From assembly GCF_014201355.1 (NCBI RefSeq), contig NZ_JACHEG010000002.1:1116001-1180000 (forward strand): a DNA stretch of 64,000 nucleotides, read 5' to 3'. The first letter of the stretch is position 1; each line of letters starts with the position of its first letter. Below are positions 27,426 through 37,116 of the stretch, one piece after another. The notes below the pieces were generated by a model. The model did not search any database. It saw only the letters and a program-made list of their open reading frames with translations, and was not told where the DNA came from. The DNA comes from Aliirhizobium wenxiniae. GTDB taxonomy: Bacteria > Pseudomonadota > Alphaproteobacteria > Rhizobiales > Rhizobiaceae. Both the position numbers and the translations under genes were made by a program.

Positions 27426-28349
27426 ATGAAATCCCGGACTCTGAAAGTCAACAAGGGTTTTGCGATTACCACAGGTGCTGCTGTCGCGCTTCTCGCGCTG
27501 ACTGTCTCGCCTGATGCAGCGGAGCGCAATAACCTCGTTCTTGCATCGGTGCAGCAGGGTGATTGCGATCGTCTGGCGGGCAGCCCTTATGACCAGCAGC
27601 GCAACGGCGATTTTGCGCCTGTCAACATTGCAGACATAGGAAATCAGGCTGTGCAGGCATGCCGCATTGCTTTCGATGCGACAGGCAACCCGCGTTTCGC
27701 GTATCAGCTGGGCCGCGCGCTCAACAGCATCGATCAGCCTGATCAGGCGATGAGTGCCTATAGCACTGCCGTCAAGGACGGCTACGCGGCTGCCATGGTG
27801 AACTACGGCATGCTTATGGGTCGCCTCGGCGACGACAAGGCTGAGTTTGCCTATTACCAGCAGGCAGCCGACAGCGGCAACACACTTGCCGCCTATAATC
27901 TCGGCGTTGCCTATCGCGATGGTCTGGGCACGCAGCCCGATGTCGACAAGGCGCTTCAATGGTTCGAGAAGGCTGCCGCCGACGGGGATGACACGGCCGC
28001 GTTCAATATCGGTGCCATCTATGACGAAGGCCAACTCGTCCAGGCCGACGACCAGACTGCAATCGCTTGGTACGACCTTGCTGCGCAGCGCGGCAATACT
28101 GACGCAATGATCAACCTTGGCATCATGTATGAGACTGGCGAAGGCATTGCGGCCAATGCAGCAAAAGCTGCCGATATGTATCGTCAGGCTGCAGAAAAAG
28201 GCGACATGTTCGGCGCGTCCAAATACATGCAGATGCAGGAACTGGGTGTTGTGCCTGCTCCCAACCAGCAGGGCGTCGAAGGCGTAAGCTCGCTGGTACT
28301 GAAACAAGGTGATGTCGAAGCACCTGCCAAGATCGGCAGCGAGATCTGA
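27426..28349 (+). CDS. Exported Sel1-repeat protein
   Basis: 307 residues with a probable N-terminal export signal (hydrophobic TGAAVALLALTVSPDAA). The rest is built of Sel1-like helical repeats of about 36 residues; units such as NTLAAYNLGVAYRDGLG, DTAAFNIGAIYDEGQL and NTDAMINLGIMYETGEG are evident between residues 115 and 265. Such repeats act as protein-binding scaffolds, in rhizobia sometimes in envelope signalling. No catalytic motif. It ends back to back with the next, convergent gene, with no base between the stop codons. Confidence 0.82.
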   Translation: MKSRTLKVNKGFAITTGAAVALLALTVSPDAAERNNLVLASVQQGDCDRLAGSPYDQQRNGDFAPVNIADIGNQAVQACRIAFDATGNPRFAYQLGRALNSIDQPDQAMSAYSTAVKDGYAAAMVNYGMLMGRLGDDKAEFAYYQQAADSGNTLAAYNLGVAYRDGLGTQPDVDKALQWFEKAAADGDDTAAFNIGAIYDEGQLVQADDQTAIAWYDLAAQRGNTDAMINLGIMYETGEGIAANAAKAADMYRQAAEKGDMFGASKYMQMQELGVVPAPNQQGVEGVSSLVLKQGDVEAPAKIGSEI

Positions 28350-29390
28350 TCAGATTATCTCGCCTGCCGAAGGCCCCCAGATGTCGGTCATTGCAAAACC
28401 ATCGGCCAACGGATCGAATGGGTCGAGTGCGACCTGATGCAGGCCGAAGGTAAATCCTCGACCGGCGATCGTCGGAATGATGGCAGGCTTTCCCGCAACC
28501 TCGGTTTCGGCAGAAAGTCCAACTTCGAACTGCGTCCCAATAATCGAGCGTGACAGGAACATATCGCCCACCGCCACCCTTCCGCGGGCGTGCAGCGTTG
28601 CAAGATTGGCGGAGTTGCCGGTGCCGCATGGCGAACGATCAGCCCGGCCCGGCCACATGGTCGTGCAGGTGCGCACTGTGCCATCCGCTTCCGTATCGCG
28701 GAACATCACATAAGCGACGCCGGAAATTGCAGGGATTTCCGGATGAACCACAGGGATCTGGCGGTTGATCAGATCCTTCAGGATCATGCCTGCCTGCACG
28801 AGGGCAGCGGCGTTCTTCTTCTCGATGGTGAGGCCGATCTGGGATACGTCAACCAGGCCGTAGAAAATGCCGCCATAGGAAATGTCGAGCGTGATCTCGC
28901 CCCATTCCGACGTCTGAAGCTTCACGTCCAGCTCGTGGACGAAGGACGGGACCATGGTGAGCTTCACCTTCTCGCACCGGCCGTCGCGGCAGGTGGCGAC
29001 AGCTCTTACGAGGCCGGCCGCCGTTTCCAGCGTGACGACGGTTTCCGGCTCCTTCATCTCGACAATGCCGGCCTCCAGCAGCGCCGTGGTGGCGCAGATC
29101 GAGTTGGAACCCGAGCTTGCATGCGCCTGATCCGGCTGCAGGATGATGAAGGCTGCATCCGCATCCGGATGCTTGGGCGGCAGGAGAAGGTTGACGGAAC
29201 CGATCGGGGTGCCGCGCGGCTCAAGGCAGAGGAAACGGCGAAGCTCCTGCCCCTTCGGATCGGAATTCATCCAGGCCAGCTGCTCGGCAACGGTGTTACC
29301 GGGAATTTTCGGGACGCCGCCGATCGCCACCCGACCGATCTCGCCTTCAGCATGAACATCCAGCAACTGGATCGTACGCTTCCATCTCAT
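28350..29390 (-). CDS. Proline racemase-family enzyme (hydroxyproline epimerase or dehydratase type)
   Basis: 346-residue member of the proline racemase superfamily, which epimerises hydroxyproline or dehydrates trans-3-hydroxyproline. The second catalytic site DRSPCGTGNSA is intact (Cys255). At the first site, where racemases have a Cys, the sequence is SSGSNSIC, placing Ser93 at the acid/base position. A Ser/Cys pair points away from proline racemase and toward a hydroxyproline-acting subgroup. N-terminal DVHAEGEIGRVAIGGVP is typical. No hydroxyproline catabolic neighbours are seen, so the physiological substrate remains open. Confidence 0.85.
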   Translation of the reverse strand: MRWKRTIQLLDVHAEGEIGRVAIGGVPKIPGNTVAEQLAWMNSDPKGQELRRFLCLEPRGTPIGSVNLLLPPKHPDADAAFIILQPDQAHASSGSNSICATTALLEAGIVEMKEPETVVTLETAAGLVRAVATCRDGRCEKVKLTMVPSFVHELDVKLQTSEWGEITLDISYGGIFYGLVDVSQIGLTIEKKNAAALVQAGMILKDLINRQIPVVHPEIPAISGVAYVMFRDTEADGTVRTCTTMWPGRADRSPCGTGNSANLATLHARGRVAVGDMFLSRSIIGTQFEVGLSAETEVAGKPAIIPTIAGRGFTFGLHQVALDPFDPLADGFAMTDIWGPSAGEII

Positions 29391-29616
29391 GAAATCCGAC
29401 TCCGAACGGACCGCAGCCGCTCGAGGCGGCTGTGCAACAAAAGAACTGATTCACAGGTCTGTTCTGGATAGCGCAAGCTGCGTGCTCTGCCCATCGGGCG
29501 CACGGAGAAAACGAAATGAATTTCAATCGAAAATCAGTCGATCCGGCATAGGCCGAATGCCCTGCAACAGACGATACTATTGCGCTTTAATCAGTCTTTT
29601 ATGGGAAAAGAAAGAA

Positions 29617-29693
29617 TGGCGCACCCGAAGAGATTCGAACTCCTGACCCCCAGATTCGTAGTCTGGTGCTCTATCCAGCTGAGCTACGGGTGC
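29617..29693 (-). tRNA. tRNA-Arg (anticodon ACG)
   Basis: On the minus strand a full cloverleaf with encoded CCA: acceptor GCACCCG / CGGGTGC, D arm GCTC..GAGC, anticodon stem CCAGA / TCTGG with loop CTACGAA (anticodon ACG, plus-strand 29657-29659), and T arm with GTTCGAATC. Discriminator G, then CCA at 29617-29619. Reads CGU/CGC/CGA after A34 deamination. Confidence 0.95.
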
Positions 29694-29827
29694 GTCTGTC
29701 AGCGTGTGTTTCGCTGGCGTGGCGATCCTCTAAAGGCTGCCGAGAATGATTGCAAGCGATTTTCCCCGGCTTGATGTCATTTTATCTTCGCAAACATATC
29801 AAGCCATTGTTTTAAAAGGAATATTAA

Positions 29828-31324
29828 TCACGCCCTAGCGCGGTAGTCTTCCAGAGAGACGGGACGGTCTGGAATTTCGATGCGAAATTGCGTGCCGGGA
29901 CCGGGCTTCTCTACCAAGGCAATCGTGCCGCCATGCGCCAGCACAAGCTCGCGTGCGATGACCAGCCCCAGACCTGTGCCGCCCGAACGCGCAGAGCCCC
30001 TGAAAGCGGAAAAGAGGTTCTCTCGTGCCTTGCGCGGCATGCCCGGCCCGGTGTCATCAACGGTGATGCTGACGACGCTGCCGAGGCGATGTGCAGTCAG
30101 TGTGACCCGCCGCACAGCCTTCGGATCATTGGCGTCATGCGTGAGCAGCGCCTGTACGGCGTTACGGCACAGATTGTGGACTACGCGGAAGATCTGCTCC
30201 CCGTCACAATCGACCTCCACGCCTTCCGAGATTTGTTCGATGAATTCGATGCCTGACTCGGGATCGATTGCCAGCATGTCGCGCACTTCCTGGCAGAGGT
30301 CGGTCAGATTGACCCGGCGGCGGCGTGGGGCGGCTTCCGATGCCTGACCATAGGCCAGGACCTCGTTGGTATAGCCGACAGCACGGTCGATAGTGCGCAG
30401 CAGTTTCGGTGCGAAACTCCTGACCATCGGGTCCTCGACATCCGTCAGGCGGTCCGACATCAGCTGGGCAGAGGCCAGGATGTTGCGCATGTCGTGATTG
30501 ATCTTCGATACGGCCAGACCAAGATCGGCGAGGTTCTTCTGCTGCTTCAACGTCCTTTGAAGCTCGACCTGCATAGCGGCAAGGTGGCGCCCTGCGACGG
30601 CCAGTTCGCCGCGAGAACGATCGGCGGAGAAAACCCGGGAAGGGTCATCGGGCCGCTCTGAAAAAAGTTGCATATTGTGCGTCAGCCGCCGGATCGGTGA
30701 AATCATCATACGGTTGATCGCGAGGAAGATAAGCACTGCCGTGATCAACGAAATCAGCAAGGAGATGAGAAACATCATCTTCGAGTAGATCAGCATATCC
30801 TTGCGAAGGGCGTTATCGGTCATGACCAGTTCGATGATCATATCGCTTTCACCAACCGGACCGAAAACACGCATCACCCGGTTGCCACCGAAGACAAGCG
30901 TATCCAGCGCATCACGCATGGAGCCCAGCATCGACGTGTGAGCAAGATCGTATTGAGCGTCGATCTCCGGCGGAACCTCGATTGCGGCCAGAAGCCGGGA
31001 GGTTCCATCCTTGCGCAACGCGATAACCTTTGTTCCGGTCGCCAGCAGTGTGTCGTCCTGCACGGCGCGCGGCAATTCGGCAGGCTGCAACCCGTCGATC
31101 ACGATGCCCGCGGCGGCGGCAGTATCCAAGCGATCACGAAGCCAGTTCATGCGCATGCCGGAGATCGACGGCATGAAAATCAGGATTTCTGCCATCATGA
31201 CGAATATCACCGTCAGCCAGAGCAACCGCCCGGAAAGACCGCGCAGGATGGTCGGCATCGGCTCCGGTCCGGCGCCGTCCGGCCATGTCCCCTGACGTTC
31301 CGAGGTGTGAACCTCGCTATCCAT
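29828..31324 (-). CDS. Sensor histidine kinase (orphan)
   Basis: Inner-membrane kinase of 498 residues. GGAG six bases before the ATG at 31324 sets the start; a TTG four codons earlier is less likely. Membrane helices at about 32-52 and 183-204 flank a periplasmic domain of about 130 residues. A HAMP-like linker, a dimerisation helix with the phospho-acceptor His in SKINHDMRNILASAQ (about residue 277), N box NLCRNAVQAL, and DDTGPGMP / GGTGLGLVIAREL of the ATPase domain follow. No response regulator is adjacent. A terminator separates it from the upstream chemoreceptor gene. Confidence 0.88.
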   Translation of the reverse strand: MDSEVHTSERQGTWPDGAGPEPMPTILRGLSGRLLWLTVIFVMMAEILIFMPSISGMRMNWLRDRLDTAAAAGIVIDGLQPAELPRAVQDDTLLATGTKVIALRKDGTSRLLAAIEVPPEIDAQYDLAHTSMLGSMRDALDTLVFGGNRVMRVFGPVGESDMIIELVMTDNALRKDMLIYSKMMFLISLLISLITAVLIFLAINRMMISPIRRLTHNMQLFSERPDDPSRVFSADRSRGELAVAGRHLAAMQVELQRTLKQQKNLADLGLAVSKINHDMRNILASAQLMSDRLTDVEDPMVRSFAPKLLRTIDRAVGYTNEVLAYGQASEAAPRRRRVNLTDLCQEVRDMLAIDPESGIEFIEQISEGVEVDCDGEQIFRVVHNLCRNAVQALLTHDANDPKAVRRVTLTAHRLGSVVSITVDDTGPGMPRKARENLFSAFRGSARSGGTGLGLVIARELVLAHGGTIALVEKPGPGTQFRIEIPDRPVSLEDYRARA

Positions 31325-31415
31325 ACGGATCTCCAATTCCAGCCACGGGTTTCAACTCCGCGTGTATGCGGCCATTTTACCGCGTCACCAAGATTTGAAC
31401 ACCCCGCGCAAATGC

Positions 31416-31446
31416 AAAAGGCGGAGGCAAAAGCCGCCTCCGCCTT
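31416..31446 (-). terminator. Intrinsic terminator of the first chemoreceptor gene
   Basis: On the minus strand AAGGCGGAGGC pairs perfectly with GCCTCCGCCTT (11 bp, 7-base loop) and is followed by TTGC after the arm's own TTTT end. It stands 28 bases after the chemoreceptor stop codon. Confidence 0.8.
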
Positions 31447-31473
31447 AAATTTCGGTAATGTTCGGGCTGGAAT

Positions 31474-33486
31474 TCAGAATTCTTCCCAATCCGCAACGCT
31501 GGCCGCTGCTTTGGCCGAGCCGCCTCCGCCCAAGGCACGGCTGAGTGCTGCGGTCAGTTTTCTTGCCGGTGAAGCTTGCGGGCGATGAGTGGCTTCGGCC
31601 GGCACAAGACGAGGCAAGCGGCTATCTTCCTCGGCAATCCTGAAGTGCGATACGAGACGATAAAGTGCATCGGCTTCGGTAGATAGCTTGCTGGTCGCAG
31701 CAGAACTTTCTTCAACCATGGCGGCATTCTGCTGGGTGACATGATCCATCTGGTTGACCGCGGTATTTACCTCGGCAAGACCGGTCGCCTGCTCCTTCGA
31801 TGCCACGGCGATCGAATGGATATGGTCATTGATGCGGCTGACGCGCGCTTCGATTTCCGACAGGGCCGCTCCGGTCTTCTGAACCAGTTGAACGCCGCCT
31901 GCCACTTCCTCGCCTGACTTGCCGATCAGCGCCTTGATATCCTTCGCCGCACTTGCGGAGCGCTGTGCGAGTTCGCGGACCTCCTGGGCGACAACGGCAA
32001 AGCCCTTGCCTGCCTCCCCGGCCCTTGCCGCTTCCACGCCCGCATTGAGAGCCAGAAGGTTGGTCTGGAACGCGATCTCGTCGATGACATTGGTAATCTG
32101 GGCGATCTCACGCGAGGCCTGTTCGATCCGTCCCATCGCTTCAATAGCATTGCGAACGACCGCGCCGGACTGGATCGCGCTTTCTTTCGCCTCGCCTACC
32201 ATGGTGGTCGCTTCATTGGCCCGCTCGGTCGAGGTCCTCACGACAGAGGTGATCTGATCGAGAGCGGCCGACGTTTCTTCAAGGGCTGCCGCCTGCTGCT
32301 CGGTGCGCTTCGACAGATCGTTGGCGGCGCTGCTCAGTTCGGACGCGCCGCCATTCATGGCGCCGGTGGCATTGCGCACCTTACCCATGGTGGACTGAAG
32401 CGTCTGCATCGTACCGTTGACGTTTTCCTGGAGTTCTGCAAATGCGCCCTTGAAATCTCCCTGCATGCTGTCGGTGAGATCACCCTCGGAAAGGCTTTTC
32501 ACGACGCGGCGCGTTTCCGATACGCCGGCATCGACGCTTTTGACGAGCTGGTCGATATTGCGGGCCACACGGTCGAGGCTTTCAACACCCCATTGCTTAT
32601 CGATGCGACGAGTGAAATCGCCCTCGGCTGCCGCCTGGACAACGGCAGACATACGCGCCTGCAGATCGTCGCTCTTGGCCTTCAGGCCTGCCTCAGCATC
32701 GGTCATGCGGGCAACTTCCAGGCCGTTCTTCTTGAAGACCTCGACGGCTGCCGCCATATCGCCGATCTCGTCCTTGCGGCCGGAAAACGGGACAGCGGCA
32801 TCATAATCCCCGTGGGCAAGGCGCCCCATGGAAGATGTCAATTTCAGGATCGGACCGCTGATCTGGCTGCGGCCGAGATAAAGGCCGAAGCCCAAGCCAC
32901 CGCCGACACCGAGAATGGCGACGAGAAGAACCGAGTAGAAGATCAGGTTACCGAAGGACGTCATCTCCGCGCTCAGCACGTCGAGATCGGCAAGATCGGA
33001 GGCAACCACCTTGTCGATCTCGGCCTGATAGGCCTTACGGTTGGCGCGGTTGGCGTCGTTATTGCCCTGAACATTGGCGGCCTGCGGCCCCTCTGTCGCG
33101 CCGAGACGCACCGTTTCGGTGCGGAATGCCTTGAATTCCGTGAAACCCGCAGTGAGCTTGTCGAATTGCGCCTTCTGCGCCGCAGGAATGACAGAAGCCC
33201 AATCGGCAACCAGCTTTTCCATGTCTGCGAGGCTTTTCGTCACGCCTTCACCGAAAGGCTTGGCGGATGAGACATCCTTTGCCGCATACATGCCGCGGGC
33301 ATCCATCACCACCGCCGTCACCAGACGGTTGAGCCGCTCGCCCTTGTAGACGCGATCAGCAATATTAGCGTAGGCGCTCTGCTTGTCATGGTATTCGCTC
33401 ACCGCGAATACCGACAATCCGGCAATTGCGCATGCGACAAGGCTCATCAACCCTACGAGAAGGTTGATCTTTACTCCAATTTTCAC
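31474..33486 (-). CDS. Methyl-accepting chemotaxis protein
   Basis: Transmembrane chemoreceptor of about 670 residues. The start is taken as GTG at 33486 because GGAGGG lies 7 bases upstream; the frame is open seven codons further. Helix 1 at about 5-28, a helical periplasmic domain to about 180, helix 2 at about 180-202, then HAMP segments and the signalling domain with the highly conserved tip [20 protein letters not shown] and [17 protein letters not shown]. It ends SVADWEEF, a likely tether for the adaptation enzyme CheR. Ligand unknown. Isolated from any che operon. Confidence 0.92.
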   Translation of the reverse strand: MKIGVKINLLVGLMSLVACAIAGLSVFAVSEYHDKQSAYANIADRVYKGERLNRLVTAVVMDARGMYAAKDVSSAKPFGEGVTKSLADMEKLVADWASVIPAAQKAQFDKLTAGFTEFKAFRTETVRLGATEGPQAANVQGNNDANRANRKAYQAEIDKVVASDLADLDVLSAEMTSFGNLIFYSVLLVAILGVGGGLGFGLYLGRSQISGPILKLTSSMGRLAHGDYDAAVPFSGRKDEIGDMAAAVEVFKKNGLEVARMTDAEAGLKAKSDDLQARMSAVVQAAAEGDFTRRIDKQWGVESLDRVARNIDQLVKSVDAGVSETRRVVKSLSEGDLTDSMQGDFKGAFAELQENVNGTMQTLQSTMGKVRNATGAMNGGASELSSAANDLSKRTEQQAAALEETSAALDQITSVVRTSTERANEATTMVGEAKESAIQSGAVVRNAIEAMGRIEQASREIAQITNVIDEIAFQTNLLALNAGVEAARAGEAGKGFAVVAQEVRELAQRSASAAKDIKALIGKSGEEVAGGVQLVQKTGAALSEIEARVSRINDHIHSIAVASKEQATGLAEVNTAVNQMDHVTQQNAAMVEESSAATSKLSTEADALYRLVSHFRIAEEDSRLPRLVPAEATHRPQASPARKLTAALSRALGGGGSAKAAASVADWEEF

Positions 33487-33812
33487 GGTAACGCCCTCCA
33501 AAGACACCAGAACAACGCCAAGATCAGCCGCTATTCTTGATGACTGTGAAAATTAGCATAAAATCGTTAATAATGGCTGATCGAACGCATAACCTGACTT
33601 TAAGTGCGCAAGCAAAATTCTCCCGCTCACATGACTTATTTCGCGATATATTTTCTCACGACTTGAGCCATTGCCCACAACATAGAAAAAACTTCGCAAA
33701 AAACACAACCAAAGAAACCGCATAAAAGGCGAACTATATTAATAATTGCATTCGCAGTCGCTTAAATATGGATGGCGAAATGGCGGCTTTCCGGTCATCC
33801 GGGGCTTGCGGA
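33487..33812. other. Gene-free region between the chemoreceptor and rpmH
   Basis: 326 bases without a credible gene. It is AT-richer than its surroundings. A 62-codon frame on the plus strand has no ribosome binding site or recognisable content. The left part should hold the chemoreceptor promoter; no clear motif stands out. Confidence 0.6.
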
Positions 33813-33841
33813 TTGACTTTCGGGCTTAACGTGAACTATAT
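33813..33841 (+). promoter_or_regulatory. Sigma-70-type promoter of rpmH
   Basis: TTGACT (33813-33818), 17-base spacer, CTATAT (33836-33841). This is a strong match to the housekeeping promoter and lies about 120 bases before the rpmH start, giving a leader of roughly 115 bases. Confidence 0.75.
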
Positions 33842-33908
33842 GCCCGCGCGCTCAGGCAGCGGCTCGCAACCTGCACACCCGCATGCCAGCGCATTTTCCG
33901 AAACGCTC

Positions 33909-33952
33909 TTGCCTCATAGAGGCAATCTTTAAGAAGGGCCGCACACCGCGGC
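33909..33952 (+). promoter_or_regulatory. Two-hairpin rpmH leader
   Basis: Hairpin 1: TTGCCTC-ATA-GAGGCAA (33909-33925), perfect 7 bp, followed by TCTTT. Hairpin 2: GCCGC-ACACC-GCGGC (33938-33952). The only good ribosome binding site, GAAGGG at 33933-33938, is 23 bases from the start codon; folding hairpin 2 would bring it to a normal distance of about 8-9. This suggests leader folding matters for L34 synthesis. The structures are read by eye; function is inferred. Confidence 0.5.
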
Positions 33953-33961
33953 ATTAAAAAA

Positions 33962-34096
33962 ATGAAGCGTACCTACCAACCGTCCAAGCTTGTTCGCAAG
34001 CGTCGTCATGGTTTCCGTGCCCGTATGGCTACCAAGGGTGGCCGCAAGGTTCTTTCGGCTCGTCGCGCTCGCGGCCGCGCCAGTCTGTCGGCCTAA
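33962..34096 (+). CDS. rpmH: Ribosomal protein L34
   Basis: 44-residue basic protein of the large ribosomal subunit, beginning [18 protein letters not shown] and containing the L34 signature [17 protein letters not shown]. First gene of rpmH-rnpA-yidC. rnpA begins 24 bases after the stop. Housekeeping promoter and a structured leader lie upstream. Confidence 0.97.
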   Translation: MKRTYQPSKLVRKRRHGFRARMATKGGRKVLSARRARGRASLSA

Positions 34097-34120
34097 GGGC
34101 CGACTTGCCCGGACCGGGCA

Positions 34121-34513
34121 GTGAAGACGAGTAAAGACAAGAAAACGACTGTCGGGCGGCTGAAAAGCCGGCCGCAGTTTCTTGCTGTTCGGAACGGCGA
34201 AGCACGCCGCGGGAGAACCTTTCTCCTGGAAGTTCTCGACCGAAAGCAGCCTGATGAGCCGCCACGTGTCGGCTTCACCGTTACCAAGAAGCACGGAAAC
34301 GCCGTCGAGCGGAACCGGATGCGCCGACGGCTGAAGGAAGCGGTGCGCAAATCTGCCGGATTTGCAATGGAAAACGGACACGACTATGTGATCGTCGCGC
34401 GCAGGGAGGTGCTCGGCATTTCCTTTTCAAATTTGACCGAACAACTTGCAGCACGCATTGAAGGCAGGCAAAAGCCCAAGTCTGTCTCAGGAACCTCCTC
34501 CAGGAAAGCATGA
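34121..34513 (+). CDS. rnpA: Ribonuclease P protein component
   Basis: Protein subunit of RNase P, which trims the 5' ends of tRNA precursors. 130 residues, GTG start. It has the [20 protein letters not shown] opening strand and the RNR signature [18 protein letters not shown] (about 66-83). The stop overlaps the yidC start (ATGATGG), so the two are translationally linked. Conserved order with rpmH. Confidence 0.95.
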   Translation: MKTSKDKKTTVGRLKSRPQFLAVRNGEARRGRTFLLEVLDRKQPDEPPRVGFTVTKKHGNAVERNRMRRRLKEAVRKSAGFAMENGHDYVIVARREVLGISFSNLTEQLAARIEGRQKPKSVSGTSSRKA

Positions 34514-36318
34514 TGGAAAAAAACCGAAATTACTTCATCGCGATCGGCCTATCGGTCGTCATCGTCCTTGCCTGGCAGTTCCTTTATATGAACCCGCGCA
34601 TGGAAGCGCAGCAGCGTGCCGCTGAAGCCCAGCAGGCACTGCAGCAGCAGCAAGCCGCGCAAAACCCGACCCCTTCGCCGGAAAACGCCGGGGCTACCGC
34701 GACGACCGGCAACCTTCCGGGTGCAGGTCAGGCCGAAGCGACCGCGACACGCGAGCAGGCGCTTGCCAAGTCACAGCGCGTCGAAATCGACACTCCGGCC
34801 GTCTCCGGCTCGATCAACCTGGCCGGCGCGCGCTTCGACGACCTGAAGCTGCGCGAGTATCACGAGACCGTCGACGACTCGAGCCCGCTCATCACACTCT
34901 TCTCGCCCTCCGATACAAAGGAAGGCTATTTCGGTGAAATCGGCTATATCGGCAGCGATAACAGCGGTGCCGTTCCCGGTCCGGGCACGAGCTGGACGCT
35001 CGCAAGCGGCGACAAGCTGACCACGACCACGCCGGTGACGCTCTCCTATACCAACGACAAGGGCATCGTATTTAACCGCACAATCTCGATCGACGATCAC
35101 TATATGATCAGCGTCTCGGACAAGATCGAGAACCCGGGTGCTGACGCCGTAACACTCTCGTCCTATGGCCGCATCACCCGCAACAACAAGCCGGTGACGC
35201 CTTCCGTATGGGTCATTCACGAAGGTTTCCTCGGCGTTTTCGGCTCCGACGGCAGCCTCAGCGAGCACACCTATTCCAACGTTGAAGAAGATGCAGTCAC
35301 GAGCGCCAAGGCAACCGGCGGCTGGCTTGGCATTACCGACAAATACTGGGCCGCGACGATCGTACCGCCGCAGGCACTGCCTTATGAAGGCCGCTTCACC
35401 CACTTCACCGATGGCCAGCCGCGCTATCAGGCTGATTACAAGAGCGATGCGCTGACCATTCAGCCGGGTCAGTCGACCGAACTGAAGAACATGGTATTCG
35501 CAGGCGCCAAGCGCGTTCCGCTCGTCGACCGTTATGCCGAAGAATACAAGATCCCGCATTTTGACCTGCTGATCGACTGGGGATGGTTCTACTTCATCAC
35601 CAAGCCGATGTTCCAATTGATGGACTTCTTCTTCCGTCACGTCGGCAATTTTGGCGTTGCCATCCTTCTGACGACCATCGTCGTGAAGCTGATCTTCTTC
35701 CCGCTGGCCAGCAAGCAGTATGCTTCGATGGCCAACATGAAGCGCATGCAGCCGAAGATGGAAGAACTGAAGGCCAAGCACGGCGACGACCGCATGGCGC
35801 TGCAGCAGGCAATGATGGCGCTCTACAAGGAAGAGAAGATCAATCCGATCGCCGGCTGCTGGCCGGTGCTCCTGCAGATCCCGGTCTTCTTCGCGCTCTA
35901 CAAGGTTATCTACGTCACGATCGAGATGCGCCATGCACCGTTCTTCGGCTGGATTCAGGACCTTTCCGCGCCGGACCCGACCTCGCTGTTCAACCTGTTC
36001 GGTCTTCTGCCCTACGACGTGCCGCACTTCCTGATGATCGGTGTCTGGCCGCTCGTCATGGGCATCACGATGTTCCTGCAGATGCGCATGAACCCGACGC
36101 CGCCGGATCCGACCCAGCAGATGATCTTCAACTGGATGCCGCTGGTGTTCACCTTCATGCTGGCATCCTTCCCGGCCGGTCTGGTGATCTACTGGGCCTG
36201 GAACAACACGCTTTCGGTCACGCAGCAGGCAGTAATCATGAAGCGCCACGGTGCCAAGATCGAGCTCTTCGACAATCTCAAGGGCCTGTTCAAGCGAAAG
36301 CCTGCGACAAGCAAGTAA
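34510..36318 (+). CDS. yidC: Membrane protein insertase YidC
   Basis: Inner-membrane insertase and chaperone that works alone or with SecYEG. 602 residues. N-terminal helix ([20 protein letters not shown]), a large periplasmic domain to about residue 350, then the conserved insertase core with helices near 375, 440, 500 and 545, including the [20 protein letters not shown] segment. The C-terminus is basic ([10 protein letters not shown]). The frame starts with two ATGs, the first overlapping the rnpA stop; either may be used. A terminator follows. Confidence 0.97.
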   Translation: MMEKNRNYFIAIGLSVVIVLAWQFLYMNPRMEAQQRAAEAQQALQQQQAAQNPTPSPENAGATATTGNLPGAGQAEATATREQALAKSQRVEIDTPAVSGSINLAGARFDDLKLREYHETVDDSSPLITLFSPSDTKEGYFGEIGYIGSDNSGAVPGPGTSWTLASGDKLTTTTPVTLSYTNDKGIVFNRTISIDDHYMISVSDKIENPGADAVTLSSYGRITRNNKPVTPSVWVIHEGFLGVFGSDGSLSEHTYSNVEEDAVTSAKATGGWLGITDKYWAATIVPPQALPYEGRFTHFTDGQPRYQADYKSDALTIQPGQSTELKNMVFAGAKRVPLVDRYAEEYKIPHFDLLIDWGWFYFITKPMFQLMDFFFRHVGNFGVAILLTTIVVKLIFFPLASKQYASMANMKRMQPKMEELKAKHGDDRMALQQAMMALYKEEKINPIAGCWPVLLQIPVFFALYKVIYVTIEMRHAPFFGWIQDLSAPDPTSLFNLFGLLPYDVPHFLMIGVWPLVMGITMFLQMRMNPTPPDPTQQMIFNWMPLVFTFMLASFPAGLVIYWAWNNTLSVTQQAVIMKRHGAKIELFDNLKGLFKRKPATSK

Positions 36319-36324
36319 ATCAGG

Positions 36325-36355
36325 AAAACCCCGGCATTGACCGGGGTTTTCTTTT
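36325..36355 (+). terminator. Intrinsic terminator after yidC
   Basis: Perfect 10-bp stem AAAACCCCGG / CCGGGGTTTT with loop CATTGA, followed by CTTTT, 7 bases after the yidC stop. It ends the rpmH-rnpA-yidC unit. Confidence 0.9.
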
Positions 36356-36452
36356 GAAGGCGGCATTGCGCATCTCACCCGAGATGCTTGACATCTGACG
36401 CCAAAACCCGGATGCGGTCTATTTTCCGGAAGATGCAGAGATAGAAAAGCGG

Positions 36453-37100
36453 ATGACAACCAACGACAAGCCCCTGTTCGGCCGGCCCTGGATCTTCATC
36501 CGCGGCGTGCCTTCGATGAAGTTCTTGCCGCCGGAAGGCCCTCTGGAAGTTGCCTTCGCAGGTCGTTCCAACGTGGGCAAATCATCGCTCATCAATGCTC
36601 TGGTTGGCCAAAAAGGCTTGGCGAGAACCTCCAACACACCCGGTCGGACGCAGGAACTGAACTATTTTGTGCCGGATGGATATTCGGGTCAGGAGGGCGA
36701 CCTGCCGCCAATGGCTCTGGTCGACATGCCTGGCTATGGCTATGCGCAGGCGCCGAAGGAAATGGTCGATAACTGGACGAAACTCGTCTTCGACTATCTA
36801 CGCGGACGTGCGACGCTGAAACGCGTCTATGTACTGATCGACAGCCGGCATGGGCTGAAGAAGAATGATGACGACGTTCTGGACCTTCTCGACAAGGCTG
36901 CCGTATCCTATCAGATCGTGCTGACCAAGACCGACAAGATCAAGGAACCGGCCGTGCCGAAGCTGATCGAGGAAACGCTGGAAAAGATCCGCAAGCGCCC
37001 GGCTGCGTATCCGTTCGTTCTTTCTACATCATCGGAGAAAGGAAAGGGGTTGGACGAGTTGCGAGCTGCGATTGGCGAGGCCGTAACGCTTACAATCTAA
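36453..37100 (+). CDS. engB: Ribosome biogenesis GTPase EngB (YsxC/YihA)
   Basis: Small GTPase needed for assembly of the large ribosomal subunit. 215 residues. G1 [15 protein letters not shown] at about 36-50, G3 DMPGYGYA, G4 TKTDKI. The ribosome binding site is weak (AAAGCGG). It follows yidC after a terminator, so a separate promoter in the 98-base gap is likely. The neighbour order yidC-engB-argB is conserved in the family. Confidence 0.95.
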   Translation: MTTNDKPLFGRPWIFIRGVPSMKFLPPEGPLEVAFAGRSNVGKSSLINALVGQKGLARTSNTPGRTQELNYFVPDGYSGQEGDLPPMALVDMPGYGYAQAPKEMVDNWTKLVFDYLRGRATLKRVYVLIDSRHGLKKNDDDVLDLLDKAAVSYQIVLTKTDKIKEPAVPKLIEETLEKIRKRPAAYPFVLSTSSEKGKGLDELRAAIGEAVTLTI

Positions 37101-37116
37101 ACGCCGGCGGACATGT

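Noticed and set aside
29414..29432. CAGCCGC / GCGGCTG hairpin just upstream of the hydroxyproline epimerase-type gene
   Set aside because: Seven-bp stem in the 5' region with no further context; not enough to call a regulatory site.
34771..36459. 562-codon open frame antisense to yidC
   Set aside because: Shadow of yidC; no start signal and no recognisable domain.
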